DNA of 64,000 bases from Candidatus Villigracilis proximus (GTDB lineage: Bacteria; Chloroflexota; Anaerolineae; Anaerolineales; Villigracilaceae), in assembly GCA_016715195.1 (NCBI GenBank), contig JADKBB010000005.1, positions 1 to 64,000 of the forward strand, written 5' to 3'. The notes under the pieces were generated by a model that made no database searches, had not been told where the DNA came from, and saw only the letters and a program-made list of their open reading frames with translations. The position numbers were made by a program, and so were the translations under genes. This document shows, piece after piece, positions 1-6,649 of the stretch. Every line of letters starts with the position of its first letter. The stretch's first letter is position 1.

Positions 1-526
1 CCGCTGAATCGCATGACATCACTGTTGCTGTAATGCCATGCTGGATCTTTTCCGCTCGCATGAACTCTCCAGGCAGCCTGGTGAGAAAACCGATATACAA
101 CCAGATCGCTTTTGGGCCGATCTCCATTCCCAGCCGCCGCAGATAGCCCTTCACCACCACTTGTTTATGCGGCTGGACGATCTGGTCATAGTCCAGCCAT
201 TGCACGGGTTCAATGGCAACTTCCTGTTCGTCATCTTCTTTTTCATCTTCATTGTCGGATTCCATTTCTTCATTCGGGAATCTCGGACAACAAATTGAAC
301 GGATGCGGGATTGATGCAAAATACCGATCAGCAATCGTTGCACGGTACTGGCAAAAGGCGCGACTCCAGCCAGTCACGCGCATATGCATTGCGTGTCGCA
401 ACGATCATCACGCCCATTTCAAGTGACAACACTTCTGTATCCCGTACCCCATGTATCGAAGGAGGCGCGCGGCATTTCCATCTGGAGCAGACCCAGCACA
501 GATTGCCAGGCTTCGGTTGGATTCAT
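1..526 (-). CDS. Replication-initiator-like protein with DnaA N-terminal-type domain (partial, frameshifted)
   Basis: Reading leftward from the ATG at 526, which has a GGAG about 10 bases upstream, the product begins with a DnaA domain I-like sequence: a start around Ala-Trp-Gln-Ser-Val-Leu, then Pro-Arg-Ala-Ser-Phe-Asp-Thr-Trp, then Arg-Asn-Ala-Tyr-Ala-Arg-Asp-Trp-Leu. An acidic linker follows (MESDNEDEKEDDEQE), then a basic region containing GYLRRLGMEIGPKAIWLYIG. The frame must change twice: one base too many in the C run at 447-450, and one too few in the A run at 353-356. With both corrected, reading is continuous to the window edge with no stop. Domain I-like modules of this kind occur in replication or helicase-loading proteins of mobile elements. 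The role in element replication is inferred. It is the last gene of a leftward group that begins with parA. Confidence 0.7.
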
Positions 527-555
527 AGCCTCAACTCCGAAAACAAATCAGGCTT

Positions 556-720
556 TCAGCCATAGGTCTCACAGTCCCCACATCGTCCGATTATTCGTCC
601 CAGCCTTCCTGTGCGTTCAACTAGGCGGGAACGTGGGCGGAAGCGCAGGCGGGAGAACAGACAGGCCGCAGGCGGCACGTAGACAATGCCGCCCGCGTTC
701 TTCATTTCTTTGGTTGACAT
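556..720 (-). CDS. Small Arg-rich hypothetical protein
   Basis: A 54-residue open frame whose ATG directly follows the stop codon of the upstream ribbon-helix-helix gene (stop at 721-723, start at 720), suggesting translational coupling. It is rich in Arg and ends with a Cys-Gly-Asp-Cys pair near residues 47-50. It lies between that gene and the initiator-like gene on the same strand. I recognise no family. Because indels are common in this stretch, the C-terminal half could be read in a different frame in the real gene. The tight spacing is the main support for it being a gene. Confidence 0.4.
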   Translation of the reverse strand: MSTKEMKNAGGIVYVPPAACLFSRLRFRPRSRLVERTGRLGRIIGRCGDCETYG

Positions 721-1343
721 TTATTTTTGTGTGAAATTCATTTCGTGCCATCCAAAGCCAATGTGAAGGTCAGGTTTTTGGACTGGCTCAAGATTTAACA
801 GACCGTTGTCGTATGCCTTCAAACCAAAACGCAGCAAGGCGGTGATCACTTCCCCGATCGGCACATTCAATCCATCTTCGGATGCCAGAGCCGCAAGCTC
901 CTTTTTGAGTTCGGGAGGAAAGCCGCGCCAGGTGGTGATGACCCGCCATAAGGTTTCAGGGTGTTTTTGTTTCGATAATTTTGGGGTCGGTCGTTTGAAC
1001 GCGCTGAATCAGAAGATGGAAATAAGGTCATTCGCATTCGTAGAGGGTTGGGTCTTGGATGAAGATCGAGATCACCCTGCTCATAACCGCGCAGGGCATA
1101 TTCGATCACCGCACGTGCGACTTCTCCCGATGGCACAAGCAGATCACCGGCAATCGACTTAACCTTCAGGGATAATTTTGGATCCACACCGCGATAGACT
1201 ACCTTGTGACTTTGGTGTTCCTTTTCCCACTGACGATTGCGTTTGCGAGGTGCTGCCACGCGCAGAGAATCATAGATGCTGGGTGGATGGACTGCGACTG
1301 GAGTTGATTCAGAGGTTTCAAAGGGATTGCGTCTCTTGCTCAT
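721..1343 (-). CDS. Duplicated ribbon-helix-helix-like protein, ParA partner candidate (frameshifted)
   Basis: Starts at 1343, ten bases after the parA stop. The first frame gives an N-terminal basic linker, then a unit of about 50 residues (Val-Val-Tyr-Arg-Gly-Val-Asp-Pro..., then GEVARAVIEYALRGYEQGDL). A frame change of -1 in the T/G runs at about 979-986 opens a second unit (TLWRVITTWRGF..., then GEVITALLRFGLKAYDNGLL) ending at a TAA at 721. The two units align with each other, so the protein is an internal duplication of one helix-rich module. No canonical slippery heptamer sits at the break, so a sequence error is likelier than programmed frameshifting. A centromere-binding or repressor role beside ParA is inferred from position only. 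Confidence 0.6.
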
Positions 1344-1352
1344 GGTGGTCTC

Positions 1353-2123
1353 CTAGAACTTCATCACCAACTGGGTCAACGCCTGATATTCTTTTGCAGC
1401 CCGACACAATGGATCAACCTCAAAATCGTCTGCCCTTCTGCGGCGCATTCCCGCAGCAAGGTGGCGCGATGGATCGGAGGCAGTACACTGGCATCAAATC
1501 TTCCTGCAGGGTGTCCATCGTGGCTTTGCTTCTCACGGGTTTGTTCATCGTAAAAGGTCGGCAGGATTCCCCAATAGATTTCCCCGCCAGTTTTTCTTTT
1601 CCTGCAGGATGCTCATCATGAGCAAAACTTTTGAGACTCCATCAGCAGACAGAAATTCAGTCGCAGTAGGAACGATCACAAAATCAGAAGCCCAAACTGC
1701 GCGTTCCTGGATGCCGCCTACACTGGGCGCGGTATCGAAGATGATGTAATGCAGTCCATCCTTGAAGAAGCGTTGGATGGATTGGCGGATGGCAGAGATG
1801 GGTTTGTCCTGCGCGTTGAGCACGGTCTGGGCGGCCATTGTCTGTTGGTTGCCGGGTAGGAGGTAGAGTCCTTCCCGCCCGGAGAAACGCACCCATGACT
1901 GCACAAAGGTGGTCTCCTGTGGTGTGCTTCCCATTGTGAGTAGATAAAACGCACCGGGTTCAGGGTTACATCCCAGTGCCGTGGCGGATTGACCCTGCGG
2001 GTCAAGATCGATCAGTAATACGCGCCGGCCTTTTTGGGACAGACTGTGGGCGAGGGATACGGCAGTCGTGGTCTTGCCGACCCCGCCTTTTTGATTGGCA
2101 ATACAGATGACTTTGGTGGACAT
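1353..2123 (-). CDS. parA: ParA/Soj-family partition ATPase (two frame breaks)
   Basis: A Walker-type P-loop ATPase for segregation of plasmids or elements. Seen: deviant Walker A near residues 11-18 (KGGVGKTT), Walker A' Asp in LLIDLDPQGQ, and Walker B region YIIFDTAPS. The readable frame from 2123 continues to about residue 180, where a missing base in the C run at 1582-1585 breaks it. The next frame gives YWGILPTFYDEQTREKQSH, typical of the ParA C-terminal part. A second missing base in the A run at 1422-1425 then restores the frame that ends at a TAG at 1353. Corrected length is about 256 residues, normal for small ParA proteins. It heads the leftward group with the duplicated ribbon-helix-helix gene. 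Confidence 0.9.
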
Positions 2124-2174
2124 GATAGGTTCCTATTTTTGAATACGATGAAGATGCTTCAAGCTCTGAGGGGA

Positions 2175-2258
2175 TCAGAACAAAAGAAAGAAAACGATCA
2201 CCCCGATAAGGAGGCTTCCGCTAAATATGGCGAGCCCGACGACAATTCCTGTGAACAT
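2175..2258 (-). CDS. Possible tiny membrane peptide (27 aa)
   Basis: A 27-residue frame that is almost entirely hydrophobic (start MFTGIVVGLAIF, end VIVFFLLF), predicted as a single membrane segment. Its ATG follows a TGA by one base in the frame that could end the upstream small gene. It resembles in character the membrane protein encoded at 2855-3025. Short hydrophobic frames can arise by chance, so support is limited to composition and tight spacing. Confidence 0.3.
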   Translation of the reverse strand: MFTGIVVGLAIFSGSLLIGVIVFFLLF

Positions 2259-2296
2259 CTCAGGACTCGCTTTCTGCCTGTCCATCGGAATCCGAT

Positions 2297-2464
2297 TTAG
2301 CCTGTGGAGATGGGTGTTCTCCGGACATTGATTCTGGATGCAGGTGGGGATGCCGTTTTATTTTTACGATCCCTTCGCCAGCCAAGGATCATGCGATATA
2401 CATGGCCCAGATTGCGGCGTTGTTCGTCGGTCAGTTCGATTTCCTGGGTGGGCTGTTCTAGCAT
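2297..2464 (-). CDS. Small hypothetical protein of the element (55 aa)
   Basis: A 55-residue frame beginning MLEQPTQEIELTDEQ, followed by a helical basic stretch (RRNLGHVYRMILGWRRDRK). It starts 34 bases after the stop of the preceding small ribbon-helix-helix gene on the same strand. The last 18 residues are Arg/Pro-rich. An alternative frame over the same bases would end in an acidic Ser/Glu tail (ending AKSDSDGQAESES) with a stop adjoining the next start, so a frame break near 2340-2360 is possible. Family not recognised. Confidence 0.45.
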   Translation of the reverse strand: MLEQPTQEIELTDEQRRNLGHVYRMILGWRRDRKNKTASPPASRINVRRTPISTG

Positions 2465-2497
2465 GCTGCACCCCTGTCATCGGTTTCGGCAGACAAC

Positions 2498-2668
2498 TCA
2501 GGCTGTTTGTCTCCGGCCTGCCAGTTGTCCCTCGATCAGTCCAAGGCGCTTGAGTTCATTTCTGATGATCAATGCTGCCTGCGACTTCAAGGGTCGATAT
2601 TCCTGTTGGGCTAATTGATTGAGTGCGTTCATTTCTGGTTCGAGAAGGTATATGACAACTCTTGCCAT
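2498..2668 (-). CDS. Small ribbon-helix-helix (Arc/CopG-like) DNA-binding protein
   Basis: 56 residues. The N-terminal strand MARVVIYLLEPE is followed by two helices (MNALNQLAQQEY and SQAALIIRNELKRLG), the pattern of Arc/MetJ/CopG repressors, which bind operators as dimers with the N-terminal strand in the major groove. It is the first of the small genes ahead of parA on the minus strand. A hairpin with T-rich flanks at 2693-2719 separates it from genes further upstream. A role in controlling element maintenance genes is inferred. Confidence 0.6.
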   Translation of the reverse strand: MARVVIYLLEPEMNALNQLAQQEYRPLKSQAALIIRNELKRLGLIEGQLAGRRQTA

Positions 2669-2692
2669 GTTCAACCTCGCTTGGGTTAAGAT

Positions 2693-2719
2693 AAAAGAGC
2701 CACGTACAGCGGCTCTTTT
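2693..2719 (-). terminator. Hairpin terminator candidate
   Basis: Perfect 9-bp stem AAAAGAGCC / GGCTCTTTT around a 9-base loop. It lies between the membrane-protein gene at 2855-3025 and the small ribbon-helix-helix gene. The A/T flanks would give a U tract on either strand. Confidence 0.55.
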
Positions 2720-2854
2720 ACACGGCGGGAGTCAATTAATTCCCCATTATGAGTCACAGGAATTCTACGGAAATTCCGGCGGCATTATTTGATGGGTATT
2801 CTCGATACTCATGTAGCCCCCTGAGAGTATTTTTGGAAAATGTAGTGGAGTAAA

Positions 2855-3025
2855 TTAAAGATGAGTCCTATTTGGGTGGGTTGGATGTGAATGAATATCA
2901 TCGTCTCTTTTCCTGAATATCCATCTGATGCGCACAATCAGGATAAAGAACAACGCTATTCCAATCACAATGGGGAAAAGGAAGAATACAATGCCCACAA
3001 GGAGACCGATAAATAATGAATTCAT
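2855..3025 (-). CDS. Small membrane protein (56 aa)
   Basis: Not a recognised family. The 56-residue product starts MNSLFIGLLVGIVFF, continues with a second hydrophobic stretch (FPIVIGIALFFILIV), and ends in a basic and then His-rich tail (RIRWIFRKRDDDIHSH). This fits one or two membrane passes with a cytosolic tail. It stands alone on the minus strand with about 300 non-coding bases upstream. Small integral membrane proteins are frequent orphans of integrated elements. Function unknown. Confidence 0.55.
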   Translation of the reverse strand: MNSLFIGLLVGIVFFLFPIVIGIALFFILIVRIRWIFRKRDDDIHSHPTHPNRTHL

Positions 3026-3334
3026 TTTTTACCCGTTAGGTATAATACTGGGTCAAAAAAACACTACGTCAAGCACCATTTCATGCAGTTAGAATTGAAA
3101 TCGGGATGGTAAACGCCTCTATCGTAAGTGTCATAGACCCCATTTGCGTGAAAAATATTTTTATTTCAAAATGATTAATGACAAGCAGAAACCACTTTAG
3201 ACGCAAATCACAAAAATCCTATGCTAAACGTCATGTTTTTTAAAGCGTTGTTGTCAACTTGAGTTTACTGGATCTTTCGTAAATAAAAGCCGCATGAGCA
3301 GCGGCTTTTATTTTGAGATCTATGCATCTTGACT
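3026..3334. other. Non-coding spacer of the element
   Basis: About 300 AT-rich bases without a credible gene on either strand. It contains the terminator hairpin at 3281-3314 that closes the leftward pair at 3335-3966, and presumably the promoter of the small membrane-protein gene. I see no clear -35/-10 pair with good spacing. Confidence 0.5.
3281..3314 (-). terminator. Terminator hairpin after the 3335-3966 gene pair
   Basis: A 13-bp stem (AAATAAAAGCCGC / GCGGCTTTTATTT) around a 7-base loop, with A and T tracts on both sides, placed just beyond the stop of the minus-strand gene ending at 3335. Its form suits a Rho-independent terminator. Confidence 0.75.
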
Positions 3335-3598
3335 TTAACTTCCAGTTTCTTGTTGAAGTGCAGCGTTTTTGCGGAGTTCCTCAAATACCTTTTTTCGATT
3401 CTCGTAGAAACTGTTTTCAGACATGCAGGGTGTTCCGTCAGCATACGTACCAAATTCCTGGGAAAGGAACTCGGTCAAGGTCATGGGGTTTCGGTATGGA
3501 TCGCGATTTTCCCAGGCCAACACCACCCGTGTCCAGCGATCAAGCGAGTGGGTGGGTGGTCTGCCGCGCCGTTTCGGTCTATCCATGCCAGCCAGCAT
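3335..3598 (-). CDS. Hypothetical protein (87 aa)
   Basis: Soluble, basic at the N terminus (MLAGMDRPKRRGRPP resembles an AT-hook-like Arg-Gly-Arg-Pro core) and helical afterwards (TLTEFLSQEFG..., ENSFYENRKKVFEEL). It starts 11 bases after the stop of the upstream membrane-protein gene, so the two are probably co-transcribed, and a terminator follows. The composition is that of a real protein. The family is not recognised. DNA binding is only a suggestion from the basic N terminus. Confidence 0.6.
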   Translation of the reverse strand: MLAGMDRPKRRGRPPTHSLDRWTRVVLAWENRDPYRNPMTLTEFLSQEFGTYADGTPCMSENSFYENRKKVFEELRKNAALQQETGS

Positions 3599-3609
3599 TT
3601 GTGCTGTTT

Positions 3610-3966
3610 TTAAAGCCCCTGATTCAACAGGCTCAACTGAGGTTGAACTTCCTCGTATCCCAACAATGAAAGGAAATATCCGGTTGGTCTGATGGATTGG
3701 TGAATTCGCCAGAGGTCGATTCTGCGATGTCGAATGAAACGGTCCAGGCTCCAGCCGGCGCGCATTCCAACCGTGATCAACGCGAGGATGAGAATGGACA
3801 TGAGTGCTGCCGCAACTTCGGCGAGTTCATCTCCAAATCTTGTTTGAATTCGATGGAAGACCCAGACGATCGAACCAAACAACAATCCACCGCATGTGAA
3901 TAGAATCAGATACAACACGATTCGGAATTTGGGAAGAATATGACTACGTTTGGTGTATTTAGCCAT
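3610..3966 (-). CDS. Two-pass membrane protein (118 aa)
   Basis: A basic N terminus (MAKYTKRSHILPKFR) is followed by a hydrophobic segment at about residues 17-36 and a second at about 52-68, then a basic, His-rich cytosolic stretch (DRFIRHRRIDLWRIHQ). It is the first gene of a leftward pair within the element. No family recognised. Its start is supported by the absence of other in-frame starts and by the typical positive-inside N terminus. Confidence 0.55.
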   Translation of the reverse strand: MAKYTKRSHILPKFRIVLYLILFTCGGLLFGSIVWVFHRIQTRFGDELAEVAAALMSILILALITVGMRAGWSLDRFIRHRRIDLWRIHQSIRPTGYFLSLLGYEEVQPQLSLLNQGL

Positions 3967-4142
3967 AAGGCTAAAATTCTAATGGAGAAGCCCGAAAAAA
4001 TGAATGTGAAAAAACTTACAATCACCTAACTACGATTTCATGAAATTACCAAAACCAATGGCTGTCGTATTGAATACATACTACATGCAACAAGTAAACT
4101 TACTACCAACCAAGTTATAATTATTTTTGGGAGAATTGTTTT

Positions 4143-4358
4143 ATGGACGATTGGTTGACTACCTATGATGCTGCGCGTGTAAGCGGCTATAACCCGGATT
4201 ACATCCGTCAATTGATTCGATCTAACAAAGTGGTTGGGCGAAAGTGGGGACCGTCCTGGCAGGTCAGCCGGCATTCCTTGGAAACTTATATAAAGCATGC
4301 AGAGAAACTGGGGGAACGTCGCGGAGCAAAGCCGAAGCCTGGTTCAAAAAGACGATAA
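4143..4358 (+). CDS. Helix-turn-helix protein of excisionase/MerR type (71 aa)
   Basis: 71 residues beginning MDDWLTTYDAARVSGYNPDYIRQ, a small winged helix-turn-helix of the kind called DNA-binding domain, excisionase family: Tyr-Asp-Ala-Ala at the first helix, IRQLIRSNKVVGRKWG at the recognition part, then WQVSRHSLETYI. The tail is Lys/Arg-rich (GAKPKPGSKRR). It is the first gene of the rightward set that ends with the serine integrase. Such proteins can act as recombination directionality factors or as repressors. The palindrome at 4401-4430 just downstream is a plausible target. A TATAAT lies about 20 bases before the start, with a GGGAG Shine-Dalgarno. Confidence 0.75.
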   Translation: MDDWLTTYDAARVSGYNPDYIRQLIRSNKVVGRKWGPSWQVSRHSLETYIKHAEKLGERRGAKPKPGSKRR

Positions 4359-4378
4359 ATCGATGGGGTGGGGGATTA

Positions 4379-4406
4379 TTGACTTTTGATTCTTGTGTAG
4401 TATAAT
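4379..4406 (+). promoter_or_regulatory. Promoter of the integrase operon
   Basis: TTGACT at 4379-4384 and TATAAT at 4401-4406 with a 16-base spacer, close to a consensus sigma-70-type promoter. The -10 box lies inside the left arm of the 4401-4430 palindrome. Confidence 0.7.
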
Positions 4407-4430
4407 TATCGTATCAGTACGATAATTATA
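4401..4430. promoter_or_regulatory. Perfect 13-bp inverted repeat, operator candidate
   Basis: Arms TATAATTATCGTA and TACGATAATTATA separated by TCAG. It covers the -10 box and start region of the integrase promoter, so a protein bound here would block initiation. Part of the arm (TATAATTAT) also occurs at 4116-4124 before the helix-turn-helix gene. Confidence 0.7.
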
Positions 4431-4620
4431 TCTGTTGAAACGGGCCGTGAATGTGGTGGAACACACGCACGACCCTGACCCAACCCACCGACTGTAGCGG
4501 AGGGACGGGCTGACTTCATTATATCAGCCCAGTTTTCACGCCCTGGTGGGATTCACCGGGGCGATTTCTTTTCTGACCGGGCAGAATGAGATCGCTCCAA
4601 TAATCAAAAGGAGCCATCTG
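4431..4620 (+). other. Long GC-rich leader of the integrase operon
   Basis: About 190 bases between the promoter and the first gene, with several possible hairpins; the clearest is GGGCTGA (4507-4513) with TCAGCCC (4524-4530). This is unusually long and structured for a leader. No known riboswitch is recognised. It might carry attachment-site or post-transcriptional control sequences. Confidence 0.35.
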
Positions 4621-4860
4621 ATGCTAAACATGAATCCAAGTCCACGAACAAAAGCAATTTCGATCCTTTCCAAATTCCGCGAGGAGTGGCAGGAGGGGGC
4701 AAGTGGAAAGAGCCTGTTGGAGGTTGAAGGAAATATCGGCATGGTATTAGCCGATCTTGTGAATTCCTTTGAACTTGCCTCCCATGAACAATCCCTTGTG
4801 TTGGGACCACAGCTCTTTGAGGAAATGCGGGAAATCCTTTACCAGCCATCCCGCAACTAA
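4621..4860 (+). CDS. Small hypothetical protein upstream of the integrase (79 aa)
   Basis: I choose the ATG at 4621 because it is preceded by AAAAGGAG at good spacing; an upstream in-frame ATG at 4546 lies in the structured leader and lacks a ribosome site. The product is soluble and helical (FREEWQEG, LLEVEGNIGMVLADLVNSF, LFEEMREILYQ). It lies 76 bases ahead of the integrase on the same transcript. Family not recognised. Its position suggests an accessory or regulatory role for recombination, but nothing in the sequence proves it. Confidence 0.6.
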   Translation: MLNMNPSPRTKAISILSKFREEWQEGASGKSLLEVEGNIGMVLADLVNSFELASHEQSLVLGPQLFEEMREILYQPSRN

Positions 4861-4936
4861 GCGACAGCCAGCCCGGTCTGGCCCTGCTAATCTTATACCA
4901 TTCCCCAAAAAATAATATTACCCCTGAAGGAAGATC

Positions 4937-6649
4937 ATGAATACAATTAAACGTGCTGTACTCTATGCAAGAGTTTCCAGCGATGACCGTGGCAAGGAAG
5001 GACGTAATCTGGCTGGACAATTGGAAATGTGCAGGGATTTTGCACTCGACAATGGATGGCAAGTCATTGCAGAATTAGCCGAGGATGATCGTGGTGCATC
5101 CGGCGCTTCATTTGAATTACCCGAACTTAATCACGCACGTGATATGGCACAAAAAGGAGAGTTTGATGTATTGGTGGTCCGTGAGATCGACCGCCTCAGC
5201 CGTAAGCTTGCGAAGCAACTTATCGTTGAAGAACAATTGAATCGAGCTGGCGTCGAAGTTGTTTATGTGCTGGCCAGCTATGAGAACTCGCCAGAAGGAC
5301 GTTTGAACAAGCATATTCGTGCGACTATAGCTGAATACGAACGTGAAAAAATTGCCGAACGCATGGTGCGCGGAAGGCGGCAGGTGGTCAAAAACGGGAA
5401 AATCATGCTTCATGGAAATAAACCCCCGTTTGGTTATCGCTTGTCAGAAGATGGTAGAAATTTGGTGATTCATGAAGAGGAGGCAGCAGTCGTACGGTTG
5501 GTTTACAGGTTTTATGTTGAGGGCGACGAGCGTGGAAAGCGGCTGTCTGCACGTGATATTGCCAAAAGATTGACCACAATGAAAGCTCCTACCTGGGCAG
5601 ATATTCGCGGAATATTCAAAAAGCGCGGGAAAGGGGAGTGGTCTTGGAGATTGGTCATGCGGATTCTGGATTCAGAAACATATGCAGGCCATTGGCATTA
5701 CGGAAAGCGAAACACTTTCGGAGGCTACCACCCGAACAACGCCCGTGAATGGTGGCTGTCCTTTGATGTGCCGGCGATTGTCTCCGAGGAAACATGGAAA
5801 CGTGCACAAATTCAACGAAAGTTGAACACCAGTGAATCACTTCGCCATATAAAGAGAGAGTATTTACTTCGGAGTCGGGTTAGGTGTGGTTTGTGCAAAA
5901 GCAGTGTCAATTGCTATGCTACTCGACCAACTGGTAAGGAGCTTCGATATTATCTTTACTACCGCTGTAATGGTTATATGGGGAACATCGCCAATGTCGA
6001 GTGTAACCTTCCGAGTTTTCGAGTCGATATTGTTGACCCATTGGTTTGGAACTGGGTAAAAGATCTCCTCACGAAACCTGGGGTGTTGGAGCATGGACTT
6101 GCTGAGTATCAGGAAGGGCGAGAACAGTTCTGCGCTCCGATTCGTGACCGCTTGATTGTTTTGGAGGATCTCTGGCAGGGTTCAAAAACACAATTAGATC
6201 GCGTTCTCGATCTATATATATCTGGACAGGTTCAAAGGGAGTTGCTGATTGATAAAAAACAACAATTGGAATCGACCCTTGCAGCCTTGGAGAAGGAACG
6301 TGATGAATTGAATTTGAACCTGGAATCTGAAGCTTTAACAGATAATGAGATTCGGCAAATTGTGGAATTCGCTGCTCAGATTGCAGAGGGTTTGGAACCG
6401 GGCGACGAATCGTTTGAAGATCGCAGGAGAATTATTGAACTGTTGGATGTGAGGGCGTCTTTTATAGTGGAAGACAATCAAAAATATGTAGATGTATGGT
6501 GTTTCCGGCAGAAACAAGTTATCGATTGGGGACCCTACTTTCAAAATGCGGCACGCGCCAGAAATTGTCGGTGCTGTAACGCGAGAAGCCGCCGCCGACC
6601 ACATCGTACATGCCGCCGCGTGCCATGGCCTGCAAGCAATGTTGAATGA
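4937..6649 (+). CDS. Large serine recombinase / integrase
   Basis: Catalyses site-specific integration and excision through a 5'-phosphoserine intermediate. Seen: N-terminal resolvase domain with YARVSS and catalytic Ser near residue 14, DRLSRK near 85-90, and an E-helix region AEYEREKIAERM. The recombinase DNA-binding domain spans about 160-300 (NKPPFGY...). A zinc ribbon has Cys near 317, 320, 344 and 356, and a coiled-coil-rich C-terminal part spans about 400-500. The start ATG has an AAGGA site. The last ~35 residues, from about residue 535, are read from the host gene's antisense strand across the attachment junction, so the native protein in the excised element must end differently. It lies at the extreme right end of the element, as expected for an integrase next to its attachment site. 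Confidence 0.95.
   Translation: MNTIKRAVLYARVSSDDRGKEGRNLAGQLEMCRDFALDNGWQVIAELAEDDRGASGASFELPELNHARDMAQKGEFDVLVVREIDRLSRKLAKQLIVEEQLNRAGVEVVYVLASYENSPEGRLNKHIRATIAEYEREKIAERMVRGRRQVVKNGKIMLHGNKPPFGYRLSEDGRNLVIHEEEAAVVRLVYRFYVEGDERGKRLSARDIAKRLTTMKAPTWADIRGIFKKRGKGEWSWRLVMRILDSETYAGHWHYGKRNTFGGYHPNNAREWWLSFDVPAIVSEETWKRAQIQRKLNTSESLRHIKREYLLRSRVRCGLCKSSVNCYATRPTGKELRYYLYYRCNGYMGNIANVECNLPSFRVDIVDPLVWNWVKDLLTKPGVLEHGLAEYQEGREQFCAPIRDRLIVLEDLWQGSKTQLDRVLDLYISGQVQRELLIDKKQQLESTLAALEKERDELNLNLESEALTDNEIRQIVEFAAQIAEGLEPGDESFEDRRRIIELLDVRASFIVEDNQKYVDVWCFRQKQVIDWGPYFQNAARARNCRCCNARSRRRPHRTCRRVPWPASNVE

Larger units (their letters stand above)
1..6545. mobile_element. Right part of an integrated element (serine-integrase type), left end outside the window
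   Basis: Seen: from the window edge to about 6545 lie plasmid- or phage-like genes (initiator-like protein, ParA, ribbon-helix-helix proteins, small orphans, serine integrase). The integrase 3' end runs directly into a host gene on the opposite strand that loses its conserved sequence at that same point. Known: large serine integrases recombine short attP and attB sites and commonly sit beside one attachment site. Inferred: the right junction (attR) is at about 6530-6550, in the codons for Pro-His-Phe-Glu of the host DUF255 gene. The other junction and the rest of that host gene should lie left of the window. No conjugation genes are visible here, so whether this is an ICE, prophage or integrated plasmid is open. 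Confidence 0.75.

Noticed and set aside
979..986. Programmed -1 frameshifting in the duplicated ribbon-helix-helix gene
   Set aside because: No canonical slippery heptamer in the right phase; the same kind of single-base break occurs in many unrelated genes of the window.
1178..1621. Plus-strand open frame opposite the parA and ribbon-helix-helix genes
   Set aside because: It is the antisense of two recognisable proteins, has no ribosome site and resembles no family.
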